NCBI RefSeq assembly: GCF_042651785.1
Contig: NZ_JBHSEC010000020.1
Span: forward strand, 1-64,000
DNA: 64,000 bases
Direction of reading: 5' to 3'
DNA from: Chungangia koreensis
GTDB taxonomy: Bacteria; Bacillota; Bacilli; Bacillales_A; Planococcaceae
Numbering within the stretch: position 1 is the first letter of the stretch; every line of letters starts with the position of its first letter. Below the pieces are notes generated by a model that was not told the DNA's origin, did not search any database, and saw only the letters and a program-made list of their open reading frames with translations. Shown here one piece after another: positions 50,152 to 59,611 of the stretch. The position numbers and the translations under genes are program-made.

Positions 50152-51549
50152 TTAACCGATACTTCCTTCCATTTCAAATTTAATCAAACGGTTCATTTCT
50201 ACCGCGTATTCCATTGGAAGTTCTTTCGTGAATGGCTCGATGAAGCCCATGACGATCATTTCAGTTGCTTCCTGTTCGGAAACACCGCGGCTCATCAAGT
50301 AGAACAATTGCTCCTCGGACACTTTTGAAACTTTCGCTTCGTGCTCAAGTGAGATGTTATCGTTCAAGATTTCGTTGTATGGAATTGTATCGGAAGTCGA
50401 TTGGTTATCCATGATCAACGTATCACATTCAATGTTAGAACGAGCACCATGTGCGCGGCGTCCGAAGTGGACGATTCCACGATATGTTACTTTACCGCCT
50501 TGCTTCGAAATGGATTTCGAAACTATTGTGGATGAAGTATTTGGTGCCAAGTGTGTCATTTTTGCTCCAGCATCTTGGTGTTGCCCTTTACCAGCGATTG
50601 CGATGGAAAGTGTCATACCACGTGAACCTTCACCTTTTAAGATGACTGCCGGGTATTTCATTGTCAACTTGGAACCGATGTTACCGTCAATCCATTCCAT
50701 TGTTGCATTTGCTTCACAAACTGCACGTTTCGTTACAAGGTTGTAAACGTTGTTCGCCCAGTTTTGAATCGTTGTATAACGGCAATATGCGTCTTTTTTG
50801 ATGATGATCTCAACAACCGCACTGTGGAGAGAGTTGGTTGTGTAAACAGGTGCTGTACATCCTTCTACATAATGTACGGAAGCCCCTTCGTCTACGATGA
50901 TCAACGTACGTTCGAATTGACCCATATTTTCTGAATTGATCCGGAAGTAAGCTTGAAGTGGAGTTTCCACTTTCACGCCGGGTGGTACGTAGATAAATGA
51001 ACCACCGGACCAAACAGCCGAGTTCAAAGCTGCAAACTTATTATCTGTGTGAGGAATAACTGTTCCCCAGTGTTTCTTGAACAATTCTTCATTTTCACGA
51101 AGGGCAGAATCAGTATCTTTGAAGACGATTCCCATTTGTTCAAGCTCTTCCTTCATGTTGTGGTAAACAACTTCGGATTCATACTGTGCAGAAACACCAG
51201 CCAAGTATTTTTGCTCCGCTTCTGGAATTCCAAGCTTGTCAAACGTACGCTTGATTTCCTCTGGTACTTCATCCCATGATTTTTGAGTGGCTTCTGATGG
51301 TTTTACATAGTACGTAATCTCATCGAAGTTAAGTCCACCCAACTCTCCGCCCCATTGCGGCATTGGCATTTTATAAAATTGCTCTAATGCTTTTAGGCGG
51401 TAGTCAAGCATCCATTGAGGTTCTTCTTTCATTTTAGAAATCTGTTCGACGATTTCACGAGTCAAACCACGTTCAGAACGGAAAATCGATACGTCCTTAT
51501 CATGGAAACCGTATTTATAATCGCCGATTTCAGGCATTTTCTTAGCCAT
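50152..51549 (-). CDS. sufB: Fe-S cluster assembly protein SufB
   Basis: The 465-aa protein is a subunit of the SufBCD scaffold complex in the cytosol, on which clusters are built. Typical blocks are GVSAQYESEVVYHNM, FIYVPPGVKVETPLQAYFRIN, GCTAPVYTTNSLHSAVVEI and RGVSEQEATEMIVMGFIEPF. It is last in the sufC-sufD-sufS-sufU-sufB operon, the Bacillus order. ATG 51549 has GGAGGGA upstream. Confidence 0.97.
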   Translation of the reverse strand: MAKKMPEIGDYKYGFHDKDVSIFRSERGLTREIVEQISKMKEEPQWMLDYRLKALEQFYKMPMPQWGGELGGLNFDEITYYVKPSEATQKSWDEVPEEIKRTFDKLGIPEAEQKYLAGVSAQYESEVVYHNMKEELEQMGIVFKDTDSALRENEELFKKHWGTVIPHTDNKFAALNSAVWSGGSFIYVPPGVKVETPLQAYFRINSENMGQFERTLIIVDEGASVHYVEGCTAPVYTTNSLHSAVVEIIIKKDAYCRYTTIQNWANNVYNLVTKRAVCEANATMEWIDGNIGSKLTMKYPAVILKGEGSRGMTLSIAIAGKGQHQDAGAKMTHLAPNTSSTIVSKSISKQGGKVTYRGIVHFGRRAHGARSNIECDTLIMDNQSTSDTIPYNEILNDNISLEHEAKVSKVSEEQLFYLMSRGVSEQEATEMIVMGFIEPFTKELPMEYAVEMNRLIKFEMEGSIG

Positions 51550-51569
51550 CGTATTCCCTCCGTTCCTTT

Positions 51570-52007
51570 TTATTGTTTATTCTCTTTAACACCTTTTTCC
51601 ATGGCTTTCCAAGCCAAAGTAGCGCATTTAATGCGGGCCGGGAATTTCGAAACGCCCGAAAGCGATTCGATATCACCCAAATCTTGCGAATCATCATACT
51701 CATTGCCCAACATCATATTAGAGAAAATATCAGCAAGTTGTAGTGCTTCGTCAACACTTTTTCCTTTAACGGCTTGAGTCATCATCGATGCGGATGCCAT
51801 GGAAATCGAACAGCCTTCGCCGTCAAATTTCGCATCTTTCACAATGTCGCCTTCAACCTGCATCGTCAAATGGATGCGGTCTCCACATGTCGGATTGTTC
51901 ATGTCGACTGTAAAACTGCCATTTTCCAAAGAGCCTTTATTACGCGGCTTTTTATAATGGTCCATAATCACTTGGCGGTATAACTGATCTAAATTATTAG
52001 ATGACAT
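51570..52007 (-). CDS. sufU: SufU, IscU-like sulfur-transfer protein
   Basis: The 145-aa zinc protein accepts sulfur from SufS. The metal ligands lie in NPTCGDRI, GEGCSISMASASMM and RIKCATLAWKAM. It has the 18-20 residue insertion (SVDEALQLADIFSNMM) that separates SufU from IscU. ATG 52007 overlaps the end of sufS by 11 nt. Confidence 0.96.
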   Translation of the reverse strand: MSSNNLDQLYRQVIMDHYKKPRNKGSLENGSFTVDMNNPTCGDRIHLTMQVEGDIVKDAKFDGEGCSISMASASMMTQAVKGKSVDEALQLADIFSNMMLGNEYDDSQDLGDIESLSGVSKFPARIKCATLAWKAMEKGVKENKQ

Positions 52008-53226
52008 CGTTAAAATACTCCTTTGCTGTGCGGATCCCTTCTACAAGCATGTCGACTTCTTCTTCTGTGTTGTAAATGTAGAAGCTCGCACGAGCGGTGG
52101 CAGACACATTCAACCACTTCATGAGAGGTTGAGCGCAGTGATGTCCCGCCCGAACGGCAATACCATTCATATCTAATACTGTCGCCAAGTCATGCGGGTG
52201 AACGCCTTCAATATTGAATGTTACAATACCAGCGCGTTTTTCCGGATCAGCCGGTCCATAGATGGTTAACCCGTCTAGAACCGACATTTTTTCCATCGCA
52301 TAAGCAGCGAGCTGTTTCTCATGCTTTTCAATTTCGTCAAGCCCGATTTCCTCAAGGAAATCAATCGCAGCCCCAAGACCGATCGCTCCCGCGATAATCG
52401 GTGTACCGCCTTCAAACTTCCAAGGCAGCTCTTTCCAAGTGGATTCGTAAAGGCCGACAAAGTCGATCATTTCTCCACCGAATTCTACTGGATCCATATT
52501 TTCAAGCAACTCTTTTTTACCATAAAGAACACCGATTCCTGTTGGTCCACACATTTTGTGTCCAGAAAAAGCAAGGAAGTCGACATCCAAGTCTTGCACA
52601 TCAAGTTTCAAATGCGGAGCCGCTTGGGCACCGTCCACAACCATGATTGCACCATTGTCATGAGCGACTTTAGCAATTTCTTTTATCGGATTCATCGTTC
52701 CTAATACGTTTGAAACGTACATAATAGAAACAATTTTTGTGTTTTCAGTTACGGTCGAGTTGATCTTTTCCATTGAGATCGTACCATCTTCTTCAAGGTC
52801 CACATACTTCAATACCGCTCCGGTCGCCTTTGCAAGCTGCTGCCAAGGAATGATATTCGAATGGTGTTCCATGTATGATATGACAATCTCATCGCCTTCT
52901 TTCAAGTTAGCACGGCCATAGCTACTGGCAATCCAGTTGAGTGCTGTTGTCGTACCTCTTGTAAAGATGACTTGCTGGATGGATTCGGCATTAATGAATT
53001 TCCGAACTTTTTCGCGAGAACCTTCATACTTTTCGGTCGCCCGGTTTCCTAAGGAGTGAACCCCCCGGTGGACGTTCGAATTGTCGAATTCGTAATAGTT
53101 TTTAACTGCTTCAATGACTTGCACCGGTTTTTGAGAAGTGGCTGCACTGTCCAAATAGACAAGTTTGTGACCGTTCACTTCCTGATGCAAAATTGGAAAA
53201 TAGCTACGTATGTCTTTGTTTAACAT
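51997..53226 (-). CDS. sufS: Cysteine desulfurase SufS
   Basis: The 409-aa PLP enzyme takes sulfur from cysteine and passes it to SufU. The PLP lysine is in FSGHKMCGPTGIGVLYG and the catalytic cysteine in RAGHHCAQPL. Class II desulfurase features (NVHRGVHSLGNRAT, the beta-hairpin FVGLYESTWKELPWKFEGGTP region in parts) are present. Its start shares a base with the sufD stop. Confidence 0.97.
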   Translation of the reverse strand: MLNKDIRSYFPILHQEVNGHKLVYLDSAATSQKPVQVIEAVKNYYEFDNSNVHRGVHSLGNRATEKYEGSREKVRKFINAESIQQVIFTRGTTTALNWIASSYGRANLKEGDEIVISYMEHHSNIIPWQQLAKATGAVLKYVDLEEDGTISMEKINSTVTENTKIVSIMYVSNVLGTMNPIKEIAKVAHDNGAIMVVDGAQAAPHLKLDVQDLDVDFLAFSGHKMCGPTGIGVLYGKKELLENMDPVEFGGEMIDFVGLYESTWKELPWKFEGGTPIIAGAIGLGAAIDFLEEIGLDEIEKHEKQLAAYAMEKMSVLDGLTIYGPADPEKRAGIVTFNIEGVHPHDLATVLDMNGIAVRAGHHCAQPLMKWLNVSATARASFYIYNTEEEVDMLVEGIRTAKEYFNDVI

Positions 53227-54533
53227 TAGCGCACTTTCCTTTCAATTACCTCCGTCAGCTGCTTCTGTACGCCTTCAATCGGCAATTGGTTAACAACTGG
53301 CGCAAGGAATCCATGGATGACCAGACGCTCTGCGTCGGCTTTAGAAATTCCGCGACTCATTAAGTAGTAAAGCTGCAATGGATCGACACGGCCAACTGAA
53401 GCGGCGTGTCCTGCAGTTACATCATCTTCATCGATCAGAAGAATCGGGTTCGCATCACCGCGAGCCTTTTCGTTCAACATCAATACACGGGATTCTTGTT
53501 CAGCGTTTGCTTTGGAAGCACCGTGCTCGATGTGTCCGATCCCATTAAAGATGGCAGTGGATTCATCTTTTACAACAGCATGGGAGAGGATGAAGCCTTC
53601 TGAAGCTTTACCCCAATGCTGGATTCTTGTTGTAAAGTTTTGCTTTTGGTTCCCTCGGCCAACCACAACCGCTTTCGCATCGCCGAATGATCCATCACCT
53701 ACTAAATACGTGTAGTTTTCGGAAATTGTATCACTATCGTTCATCAAACCAAGTGCCCATTCGATGCGTGCATCGCGTCCAGCGATTCCACGGCGGTTCA
53801 CATAAGTCGTGAATCCTTTAGCCAATACATCAACCGCTCCGTAAGTGATTTTAGCACCATCAAGTGCGATCACTTCAGATACGATATTAGCTAATCCTTT
53901 TGCTTCTGGTACCAAGGATAAATAGTTTTCTACATATGTGACTGAACTATGTGTATCGGCAACCATCAATACGTGATTGAACAAAGATGCATTTTCATCA
54001 TCGTGAAGGAAAATCACTTGAATAGGCTCTGATATTTCCACGTTTTTTGGAACATAAACGAATACACCGCCGTTCACTAATGCAGCATGTAAAGCTGTAA
54101 GCTTATGCTCATCAACTTTCACACCTTCTGTCATGAAGTACTTCTGTACCAATTCTCCGTGTTCTCGGACTGCTGTATGGATGTCCGTGAGGATTACGCC
54201 CTTTGAAGTTAGCTCCTCTGACACAGCAAGAAAGGCAGGTGTATTATTTCGTTGGATATAGATATTCTTTTGTTCTTCCGCATGAACTAATGCTTTCACT
54301 TCTTCAGGAAGCTCACTCAAATCAGAATACGGATTGCTTTCTACTGCATGGACAGGGAATTCAGTGAAATTCCACTTATCGATTTTAGTTTTGTCTGGTT
54401 TAGGCATTGGCAAGTTGTTCGCTTGATCCAAAGCACGAACACGAAGCTCCGTGAACCATTCCGGTTCATTTTTCGCTGATGAAAAGGAGCGTACGTCCTG
54501 TTCGGTCAATGCCAATTTAGTTTCAACCGTCAT
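53226..54533 (-). CDS. sufD: Fe-S cluster assembly protein SufD
   Basis: The 435-aa partner of SufB in the SufBCD scaffold has the family C-terminal block DADRLVIHGFLAPV (here KADAERLVIHGFLAPV) and the beta-helix core (FVYVPKNVEISEPIQVIF). ATG 54533 is preferred over 54539 and 54554 because AAAGGAG is 9 nt from it. It is 17 nt downstream of sufC. Confidence 0.95.
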   Translation of the reverse strand: MTVETKLALTEQDVRSFSSAKNEPEWFTELRVRALDQANNLPMPKPDKTKIDKWNFTEFPVHAVESNPYSDLSELPEEVKALVHAEEQKNIYIQRNNTPAFLAVSEELTSKGVILTDIHTAVREHGELVQKYFMTEGVKVDEHKLTALHAALVNGGVFVYVPKNVEISEPIQVIFLHDDENASLFNHVLMVADTHSSVTYVENYLSLVPEAKGLANIVSEVIALDGAKITYGAVDVLAKGFTTYVNRRGIAGRDARIEWALGLMNDSDTISENYTYLVGDGSFGDAKAVVVGRGNQKQNFTTRIQHWGKASEGFILSHAVVKDESTAIFNGIGHIEHGASKANAEQESRVLMLNEKARGDANPILLIDEDDVTAGHAASVGRVDPLQLYYLMSRGISKADAERLVIHGFLAPVVNQLPIEGVQKQLTEVIERKVR

Positions 54534-54550
54534 GTTCATCGTCTCCTTTA

Positions 54551-55330
54551 TCACGCTTCTGCTTCAACTGTTTCGTCTTCGATCCCGAGTTCATCTTTAA
54601 TCCATTCGTAACCTTGTGCTTCAAGTTGTTGAGCAAGCTCGGCACCGCCGGATTTGACTACTCGTCCTTGCATCATGACGTGTACATGATCCGGTGTGAT
54701 ATAGTTCAAAAGACGTTGATAGTGAGTGATGATCAAGCAGCCAAAACCTTCGCCGCGCATATCATTTACACCATTCGAAACAACTTTCAATGCGTCAATA
54801 TCAAGCCCGGAGTCAATTTCATCTAAGATTGCAAATTTCGGTTTCAACATCATCATTTGGAGAATTTCATTACGTTTCTTCTCACCGCCGGAGAAACCTT
54901 CATTCAAGTAACGTTGTGCCATTTCTTGATCCATTTCAAGGAAGTCCATTTTGTTATCTAATTCACGGATGAATTTCATCAAGGAAATTTCATCGCCTTC
55001 TTCGCGACGTGCATTAATCGCAGTACGTAGGAAGTCAGCGTTCGTTACACCAGCAATTTCACTTGGATATTGCATAGCAAGGAAGAGTCCTGCTTTTGCA
55101 CGCTCGTCCACTTCCATTTCCAATACGTCTTCACCATCTAAAGTGACTGTACCAGAAGTGATTTCGTATTTCGGATGCCCCATGATTGCAGAAGCAAGTG
55201 TAGATTTACCTGTACCGTTCGGGCCCATGATGGCATGGATTTCCCCTGTATTGATCGTCAAATTGACGCCCTTCAAAATTTCTTTGTCTTCAATTGAAAC
55301 ATGAAGATCTTTAATGACCAATGTCGACAT
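54551..55330 (-). CDS. sufC: Fe-S assembly ATPase SufC
   Basis: The 259-aa ABC-type ATPase drives the SufBCD scaffold. It has Walker A GPNGTGKST, the signature FSGGEKKRNEI, Walker B FAILDEIDSGLDIDAL, and the switch His in ITHYQRLL. It is first in the operon. ATG 55330 has GGAGGTAA upstream. A TTGCAA-17-TAAGAT promoter lies about 60 nt before it. Confidence 0.97.
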   Translation of the reverse strand: MSTLVIKDLHVSIEDKEILKGVNLTINTGEIHAIMGPNGTGKSTLASAIMGHPKYEITSGTVTLDGEDVLEMEVDERAKAGLFLAMQYPSEIAGVTNADFLRTAINARREEGDEISLMKFIRELDNKMDFLEMDQEMAQRYLNEGFSGGEKKRNEILQMMMLKPKFAILDEIDSGLDIDALKVVSNGVNDMRGEGFGCLIITHYQRLLNYITPDHVHVMMQGRVVKSGGAELAQQLEAQGYEWIKDELGIEDETVEAEA

Positions 55331-55548
55331 TCCATTACCTCCAATAATTGAATTGCACTATAGCGATTCTCAATTTAGTATCATTCTAATCTTAACGTAT
55401 ATAAGGGACGGTTGCAAACTTTTGAAAGTTGATTTTGTTGGCCATAAAGCCTTTTTATAGCCTAATTTTCAAGACAATCAACCCGAATGCATCCTACCTC
55501 CCATTTTCAATAAGATTTGGTGATTGAGAATAGGTCTAACAGCAGAAA
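55331..55548 (-). promoter_or_regulatory. suf operon upstream region with probable sigma-A promoter
   Basis: On the minus strand TTGCAA (55412-55417) and TAAGAT (55389-55394) are 17 nt apart. Just downstream GATTAGAATGATACTAAATT has inverted-repeat character (GATT...AATC) and might be an operator; I cannot assign it to Fur or another regulator. The rest of the stretch shows nothing I can support. Confidence 0.5.
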
Positions 55549-55576
55549 GAGCCAGTGCAAAGTCCTGCACTGGCTC
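55549..55576 (-). terminator. Terminator after the 77-aa hypothetical gene
   Basis: GAGCCAGTGCA pairs perfectly with TGCACTGGCTC around a 6-nt loop. It lies 16 nt after the stop codon of the gene at 55593. Confidence 0.85.
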
Positions 55577-55592
55577 CAATTGTCTATCCCAA

Positions 55593-55826
55593 TTATATGT
55601 TATTTCGTAATTGACTTTCAAGTAATGAAGTAGTCAACCGCTCTTTTTCATAATCAGCTTGCCTTCTTTTTTCGACTTTGATCAATAAGTCATGTCGCAT
55701 CCGGTAGTCCTCATAACCAAATCCATGAGCGCTCCGAAAACCTTGCCCCATCTTCTCGGTGTATTCCATATCGATATGATGGATAATAAACCATTCCCTT
55801 CCGTATTTTAAGACTCTATAAACCAT
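55593..55826 (-). CDS. Hypothetical 77-aa protein
   Basis: A small, charged, soluble protein of about 77 aa (YRVLKYGREWFIIHHIDMEY, then HDLLIKVEKRRQADYEKERL) that I do not recognise. The N-terminal part could be a short beta-sheet and the C-terminal half a helix. ATG 55826 follows GTAGGTTGGGT, a moderate ribosome site; TTG 55832 is an alternative. A clear terminator after it supports a real transcription unit. Confidence 0.6.
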   Translation of the reverse strand: MVYRVLKYGREWFIIHHIDMEYTEKMGQGFRSAHGFGYEDYRMRHDLLIKVEKRRQADYEKERLTTSLLESQLRNNI

Positions 55827-56020
55827 ACCCAACCTACAATTGATTAAACATCAAATTTGATGGTCATGGTTTCAGGTCTTTTTACTGAATTTTCATTATA
55901 ACACTGATCATTGAAAGATATAACCGGTAACCGTGAATTTAAACGATTTTCTTTGATGCAAACTTTTGTATACAACTCTATTAGAATGAAATTCACGATT
56001 AATAAAAGCTTTAAAACAAA

Positions 56021-56049
56021 AAGTCTGCCCGTTAAAACGGACAGACCTT
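56021..56049 (-). terminator. Terminator after the Glu/Ala-rich lipoprotein gene
   Basis: AACGG(A)CAGAC type stem (56023-56033 with 56036-56046, one mismatch) with a minimal loop and A/T-rich ends follows the stop at 56062 on the minus strand. Confidence 0.75.
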
Positions 56050-56061
56050 TGCTACAGCTTT

Positions 56062-56580
56062 TTACATGGATACTTCATTATAAATACTGGAAGGGATTAA
56101 ACCTTGCTCTTCCAGAAGTGCATTGAATTGAGCGTCTACTTCTTCGTATTTCACATTTGTTTCTTCTAATTTAGCAGTGTCGTCTGCAGTAATTGCAGCT
56201 GCCTTGTCTTCATAGATCACTTTTAAGTCAGCCAATGCTGTTTCCAATGCTTCTTTTTGGTCAACTAATGATTCTGGAACTTCAATTCCTTCAACAGCAG
56301 TTGCAGTTGCTTGTGCAGAAGCGACAGCCGGATCCTTCAAAGCTGCCAAGTCGGCAGTTTCATCTCCGATTGCTCCTTCAAATGCATTCAAATCAGCATC
56401 ATTAGCGTTGATAGTATTTGGAATGGACATATAGAGCTTCATTAGATCTGCTTTTACATTAGAAGTCTCTTCTTGTTTTGTTTCTTCTGCTGGTGCTGTA
56501 GTCTCTTCTTTTGGTGTTTCCTCGCCACAAGCCGCTAAAAATAGACCTGCTGCGATTGTTGTTAATAAGAACTTTTTCAT
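56062..56580 (-). CDS. Lipoprotein of unknown function, Glu/Ala-rich
   Basis: The 172-aa protein has a lipoprotein signal peptide (MKKFLLTTIAAGLFLAAC, lipid Cys18), an acidic Thr/Glu-rich linker (TPKEETTAPAEETKQEE) and a helical body (about 45-172) rich in Ala, Glu and Asp (ATATAVEGIEVPESLVDQKEALETALADL). The body resembles general helical extracytoplasmic domains; no family is recognised. ATG 56580 follows GGGGAGAG. It lies about 100 nt downstream of the DAACS symporter gene on the same strand. Confidence 0.8.
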   Translation of the reverse strand: MKKFLLTTIAAGLFLAACGEETPKEETTAPAEETKQEETSNVKADLMKLYMSIPNTINANDADLNAFEGAIGDETADLAALKDPAVASAQATATAVEGIEVPESLVDQKEALETALADLKVIYEDKAAAITADDTAKLEETNVKYEEVDAQFNALLEEQGLIPSSIYNEVSM

Positions 56581-56683
56581 TTGTAATCTCTCCCCTAAAG
56601 GTTTTACTTGGATGCACGATATATCGTACACCGGTAATAACTGAAAGTAAATAAGGGAGGAAATAGTTCTAAAATGTTGAATA

Positions 56684-57886
56684 TTATGATTCAACTGCTT
56701 TTTCAATCACCTTGGATTTTGCAGTTTCTTTCTCTTTATAAAAACGGCTGACAATCAACGCCAATGCTCCATCTCCAGTCACATTCGTTGCAGTTCCAAA
56801 ACTATCTTGAGCAAGATAAAGTGCAATCATAAGCGCAAGCATGGTTTCATTGAAGCCGAGCATTGTACCTAATATTCCAAGGGCTGCCATGACTGCCCCG
56901 CCAGGAACACCAGGTGCAGCGATCATTGTAATACCGAGCATTAAAATGAACGGAAGGAATTCAGAGAACATAACCGCTTGACCATTTAAGATCATAACTC
57001 CGATCGCACAGGACACTAATGTAATCGTACTACCCGAAAGATGAATCGTAGCGTACAAAGGTACAGTGAAATCGATAACCTTAGGAGAACCTCCAGTTGT
57101 ACGAGCTTGTCTCAATGTGACGGGAATTGTTGCTGCAGATGATTGTGTACCAAGAGCCGTGAAATAAGCAGGCAACATTTTCTTGATCAGTGAAAATGGA
57201 TTTTGACCTACTGCAGCACCTGCTCCGGAATACTGAATCATCAGCATAATCCAATGGAGAATAATGATCATCACAAATACGATGGCAAAGATTGATAGAA
57301 TTTTTCCAACTTGTCCACCGAATGTCATGTTCATGAAGATTCCGAAGATATGAACTGGCAATAATGGAATGATCACTGCTGTTATTAATTTTTCGATAAT
57401 GACATTGAATTCATCAAAGATTTTTCCAAGTGTTTTACTGCCGGTAGCAGCAATCCCTATTCCCATTAAAAATGCAAAAATTAAAGCTGTTAAAACTCCC
57501 ATCATTGGCACGATTTCAATATTAATGAAGGAAGATGCTAAGAACTCTTCAGGATTTTCAAATGCCTCCCCTGAGTGATTAGGAATTATTGAAGGCAATA
57601 GATTGCTTGCTACGAAAAATGTCAAAACCCCTGCTAAAATTGTTGAAGTGTATGCGACAACAGTAGCTATACCTAAGAGCTTGCCAGAACCTTTTCCAAG
57701 TTTCGCAATCCCAGGTGCTATGAAAGCAATAATAATCAATGGAACCGCAAAGTTCAGGAACCCGCCAAAAATATTATTAAATGTAGCGAATACTCGTACA
57801 AACCATTCAGGTACAAATGACCCAAGTGCAACACCCAAAGCTATTGCAATGACAATGCGCCAAATCAGATTAATTTTAATCTTCAT
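56684..57886 (-). CDS. Dicarboxylate/amino acid:cation symporter (DAACS family)
   Basis: The 400-aa protein has about eight helices and re-entrant loops. The family elements are LGTQSSAATIPVTLRQA (Ser-rich hairpin 1, substrate site), PLYATIHLSGSTITLV and AAPGVPGGAVMAALGIL (hairpin 2), and QDSFGTATNVTGDGALALI (helix 8, Na+/substrate residues). It takes up glutamate, serine/threonine or C4-acids with Na+ or H+; the sequence does not decide. ATG 57886 has GGGGAGGA upstream. Confidence 0.92.
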   Translation of the reverse strand: MKIKINLIWRIVIAIALGVALGSFVPEWFVRVFATFNNIFGGFLNFAVPLIIIAFIAPGIAKLGKGSGKLLGIATVVAYTSTILAGVLTFFVASNLLPSIIPNHSGEAFENPEEFLASSFINIEIVPMMGVLTALIFAFLMGIGIAATGSKTLGKIFDEFNVIIEKLITAVIIPLLPVHIFGIFMNMTFGGQVGKILSIFAIVFVMIIILHWIMLMIQYSGAGAAVGQNPFSLIKKMLPAYFTALGTQSSAATIPVTLRQARTTGGSPKVIDFTVPLYATIHLSGSTITLVSCAIGVMILNGQAVMFSEFLPFILMLGITMIAAPGVPGGAVMAALGILGTMLGFNETMLALMIALYLAQDSFGTATNVTGDGALALIVSRFYKEKETAKSKVIEKAVES

Positions 57887-58004
57887 TTCATGTCCTCCCC
57901 ATATGTACATTTGTCTTTTCTAAATAATAAACCCACTTTAACACATTGAATTATAAAAGTGAATGGTTTACCTAAAAGTCGAAATAGTCAGTATCTTAGG
58001 ATAA

Positions 58005-58030
58005 CAAAAAAACACCGGTTGCCCGGTGCC
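58005..58030 (-). terminator. Terminator of the metNPQ operon
   Basis: CACCGG pairs with CCGGTG (short loop), followed on the minus strand by TTTTTTT. It lies just after the metQ stop. Confidence 0.88.
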
Positions 58031-58041
58031 TCGTTTCCCTA

Positions 58042-58881
58042 CTATTCAACTGGTACGACAGAGCCGCCCCACTCTTCAACGATGAAATCTTGGATTTCTT
58101 TTGAATGTAACACTTCTACCAACGCTTTAATTTCTTCTTTGTTTTCATCTCCAGCACGTACTGCAATAACATTTACATAAGGAGATTCAGATCCTTCGAT
58201 TGCAATAGAATCTTCAATCGGGTTTAAACCATTGTCGATGGCAAAGTTTGAATTGATGACGACAATGTCCCCTTCTTCATTTTCATACATTTGAGGTAAA
58301 AGTGCTGGGTCGTAATCTGCATCAAACTGAAGGTTCTTTGGATTGTCTAAAATGTTTTTAACTTCAGCTGCAGTTTTGTCGATGCCTTCCTCAAGCTTGA
58401 TCAGCCCTTGAGCTTCCAATAGAGAAAGTACACGGCCATGGTCAGCAACAGAGTTACTCATCAAAACAGTTGCCCCGTCCGGAAGTTCATCAAGAGATTT
58501 ATATTTCTTCGAATAGATTCCGATTGGTTCGATATGGATGCCACCAGCATTGACAAAGTCATAGCCGTGGTCTTTGATTTGCAATTCAAGGTACGGAATG
58601 TGTTGGAAGTAGTTAGCGTCCAAATCACCAGAATCCAAGTCTTGGTTTGGCATAACGTACTCTGTATATTCCTCGATTACAAGCTCGATGCCTTTTTCTT
58701 CAAGAAGCGGCTTCGCTTGCTCTAAAATGACAGCATGTGGAGTATTGGAAGCACCAACTTTCAATTCTTTCAGTTCGCTGCCATTGCCGGATCCGTTCGA
58801 AGATCCTTCATCACTTGTTCCGCAAGCTGCTAATGCTAAAGCACTGACGGATAATACAATTCCTGCTACAAACTTCTTCAT
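58042..58881 (-). CDS. metQ: Methionine ABC transporter substrate-binding lipoprotein MetQ
   Basis: The 279-aa protein has a lipoprotein signal peptide (VLSVSALALAAC, lipid Cys about 20), a Ser/Gly linker and the NlpA/MetQ domain: KVGASNTPHAVILEQAKPLL, DLDANYFQHIPYLE, PVEEW-type end (IVEEWGGSVVPV). It binds methionine outside the membrane for MetNP. ATG 58881 follows AAAGGAG. It is the last gene of an S-box-controlled operon. Confidence 0.95.
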   Translation of the reverse strand: MKKFVAGIVLSVSALALAACGTSDEGSSNGSGNGSELKELKVGASNTPHAVILEQAKPLLEEKGIELVIEEYTEYVMPNQDLDSGDLDANYFQHIPYLELQIKDHGYDFVNAGGIHIEPIGIYSKKYKSLDELPDGATVLMSNSVADHGRVLSLLEAQGLIKLEEGIDKTAAEVKNILDNPKNLQFDADYDPALLPQMYENEEGDIVVINSNFAIDNGLNPIEDSIAIEGSESPYVNVIAVRAGDENKEEIKALVEVLHSKEIQDFIVEEWGGSVVPVE

Positions 58882-58942
58882 CGTTGTAAACTCTCCTTTT
58901 GTCTTCAAAATGTCTATGTGGACGGGTTCCCCCGTTGTCACC

Positions 58943-59611
58943 TTATCGTTTGTCAATCCTGGATGTAATGGAATCCCCGATCCACTGGATGAGGAACACC
59001 ATGATTAAGATTAAAACTGTACCTACAAATGTAACGTCTTCCCTGCTTCGCTGGAAACCGTCCATATAAACAAGGTTTCCAAGTCCGCCGGCACCAATGA
59101 TTCCAGCCATCGCGGTATAGCCAATCAGAGCAATGGCAGTGACGGTAATACCGGAAAGTAAAGCTGGTAATGACTCGGGGAAGAGTACTTTGAATATGAT
59201 TGTCGAAGTCTTGGCACCCATTGATCTCGCTGCCTCAATTACCCCTTTATCAATCTCACGAAGTGCAATCAATACCATCCTTGCATAGAACGGTGCCGCT
59301 CCGATTATCAGAGCCGGCAAAGCTGCATTCGGTCCGCGGATGGAGCCGAGCAAGAATTTCGTCAACGGTATTAATAGGATGATTAAAATAATGAATGGAA
59401 TCGATCTGAATATATTCACGAATGCACCTGTTAATATATTTGAAAACCGATTCGCCCATAATTGATGAGGACTTGTCAAAAAGAGCAAAATCCCTAAAGC
59501 AAGACCGATTACAAAAGTCAGTGCAGTTGCGATCGCTGTCATATACAGTGTCTCGAGAGTTGCTTCCCACATCAGTTCCCAGTCGACATTCGGAAATAAC
59601 TGACTAAGCAT
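58943..59611 (-). CDS. metP: Methionine ABC transporter permease MetP
   Basis: The 222-aa permease has five helices and the EAA-type loop AARSMGAKTSTIIFKVLFPE that docks on the ATPase. IIGAGGLGNLVYMDGFQR is the MetI/MetP signature. It overlaps metN by 8 nt. Confidence 0.95.
   Translation of the reverse strand: MLSQLFPNVDWELMWEATLETLYMTAIATALTFVIGLALGILLFLTSPHQLWANRFSNILTGAFVNIFRSIPFIILIILLIPLTKFLLGSIRGPNAALPALIIGAAPFYARMVLIALREIDKGVIEAARSMGAKTSTIIFKVLFPESLPALLSGITVTAIALIGYTAMAGIIGAGGLGNLVYMDGFQRSREDVTFVGTVLILIMVFLIQWIGDSITSRIDKR

Noticed and set aside
55389..55417. Fur box at the suf promoter
   Set aside because: The nearby inverted repeat does not fit the 7-1-7 Fur pattern well enough to claim.
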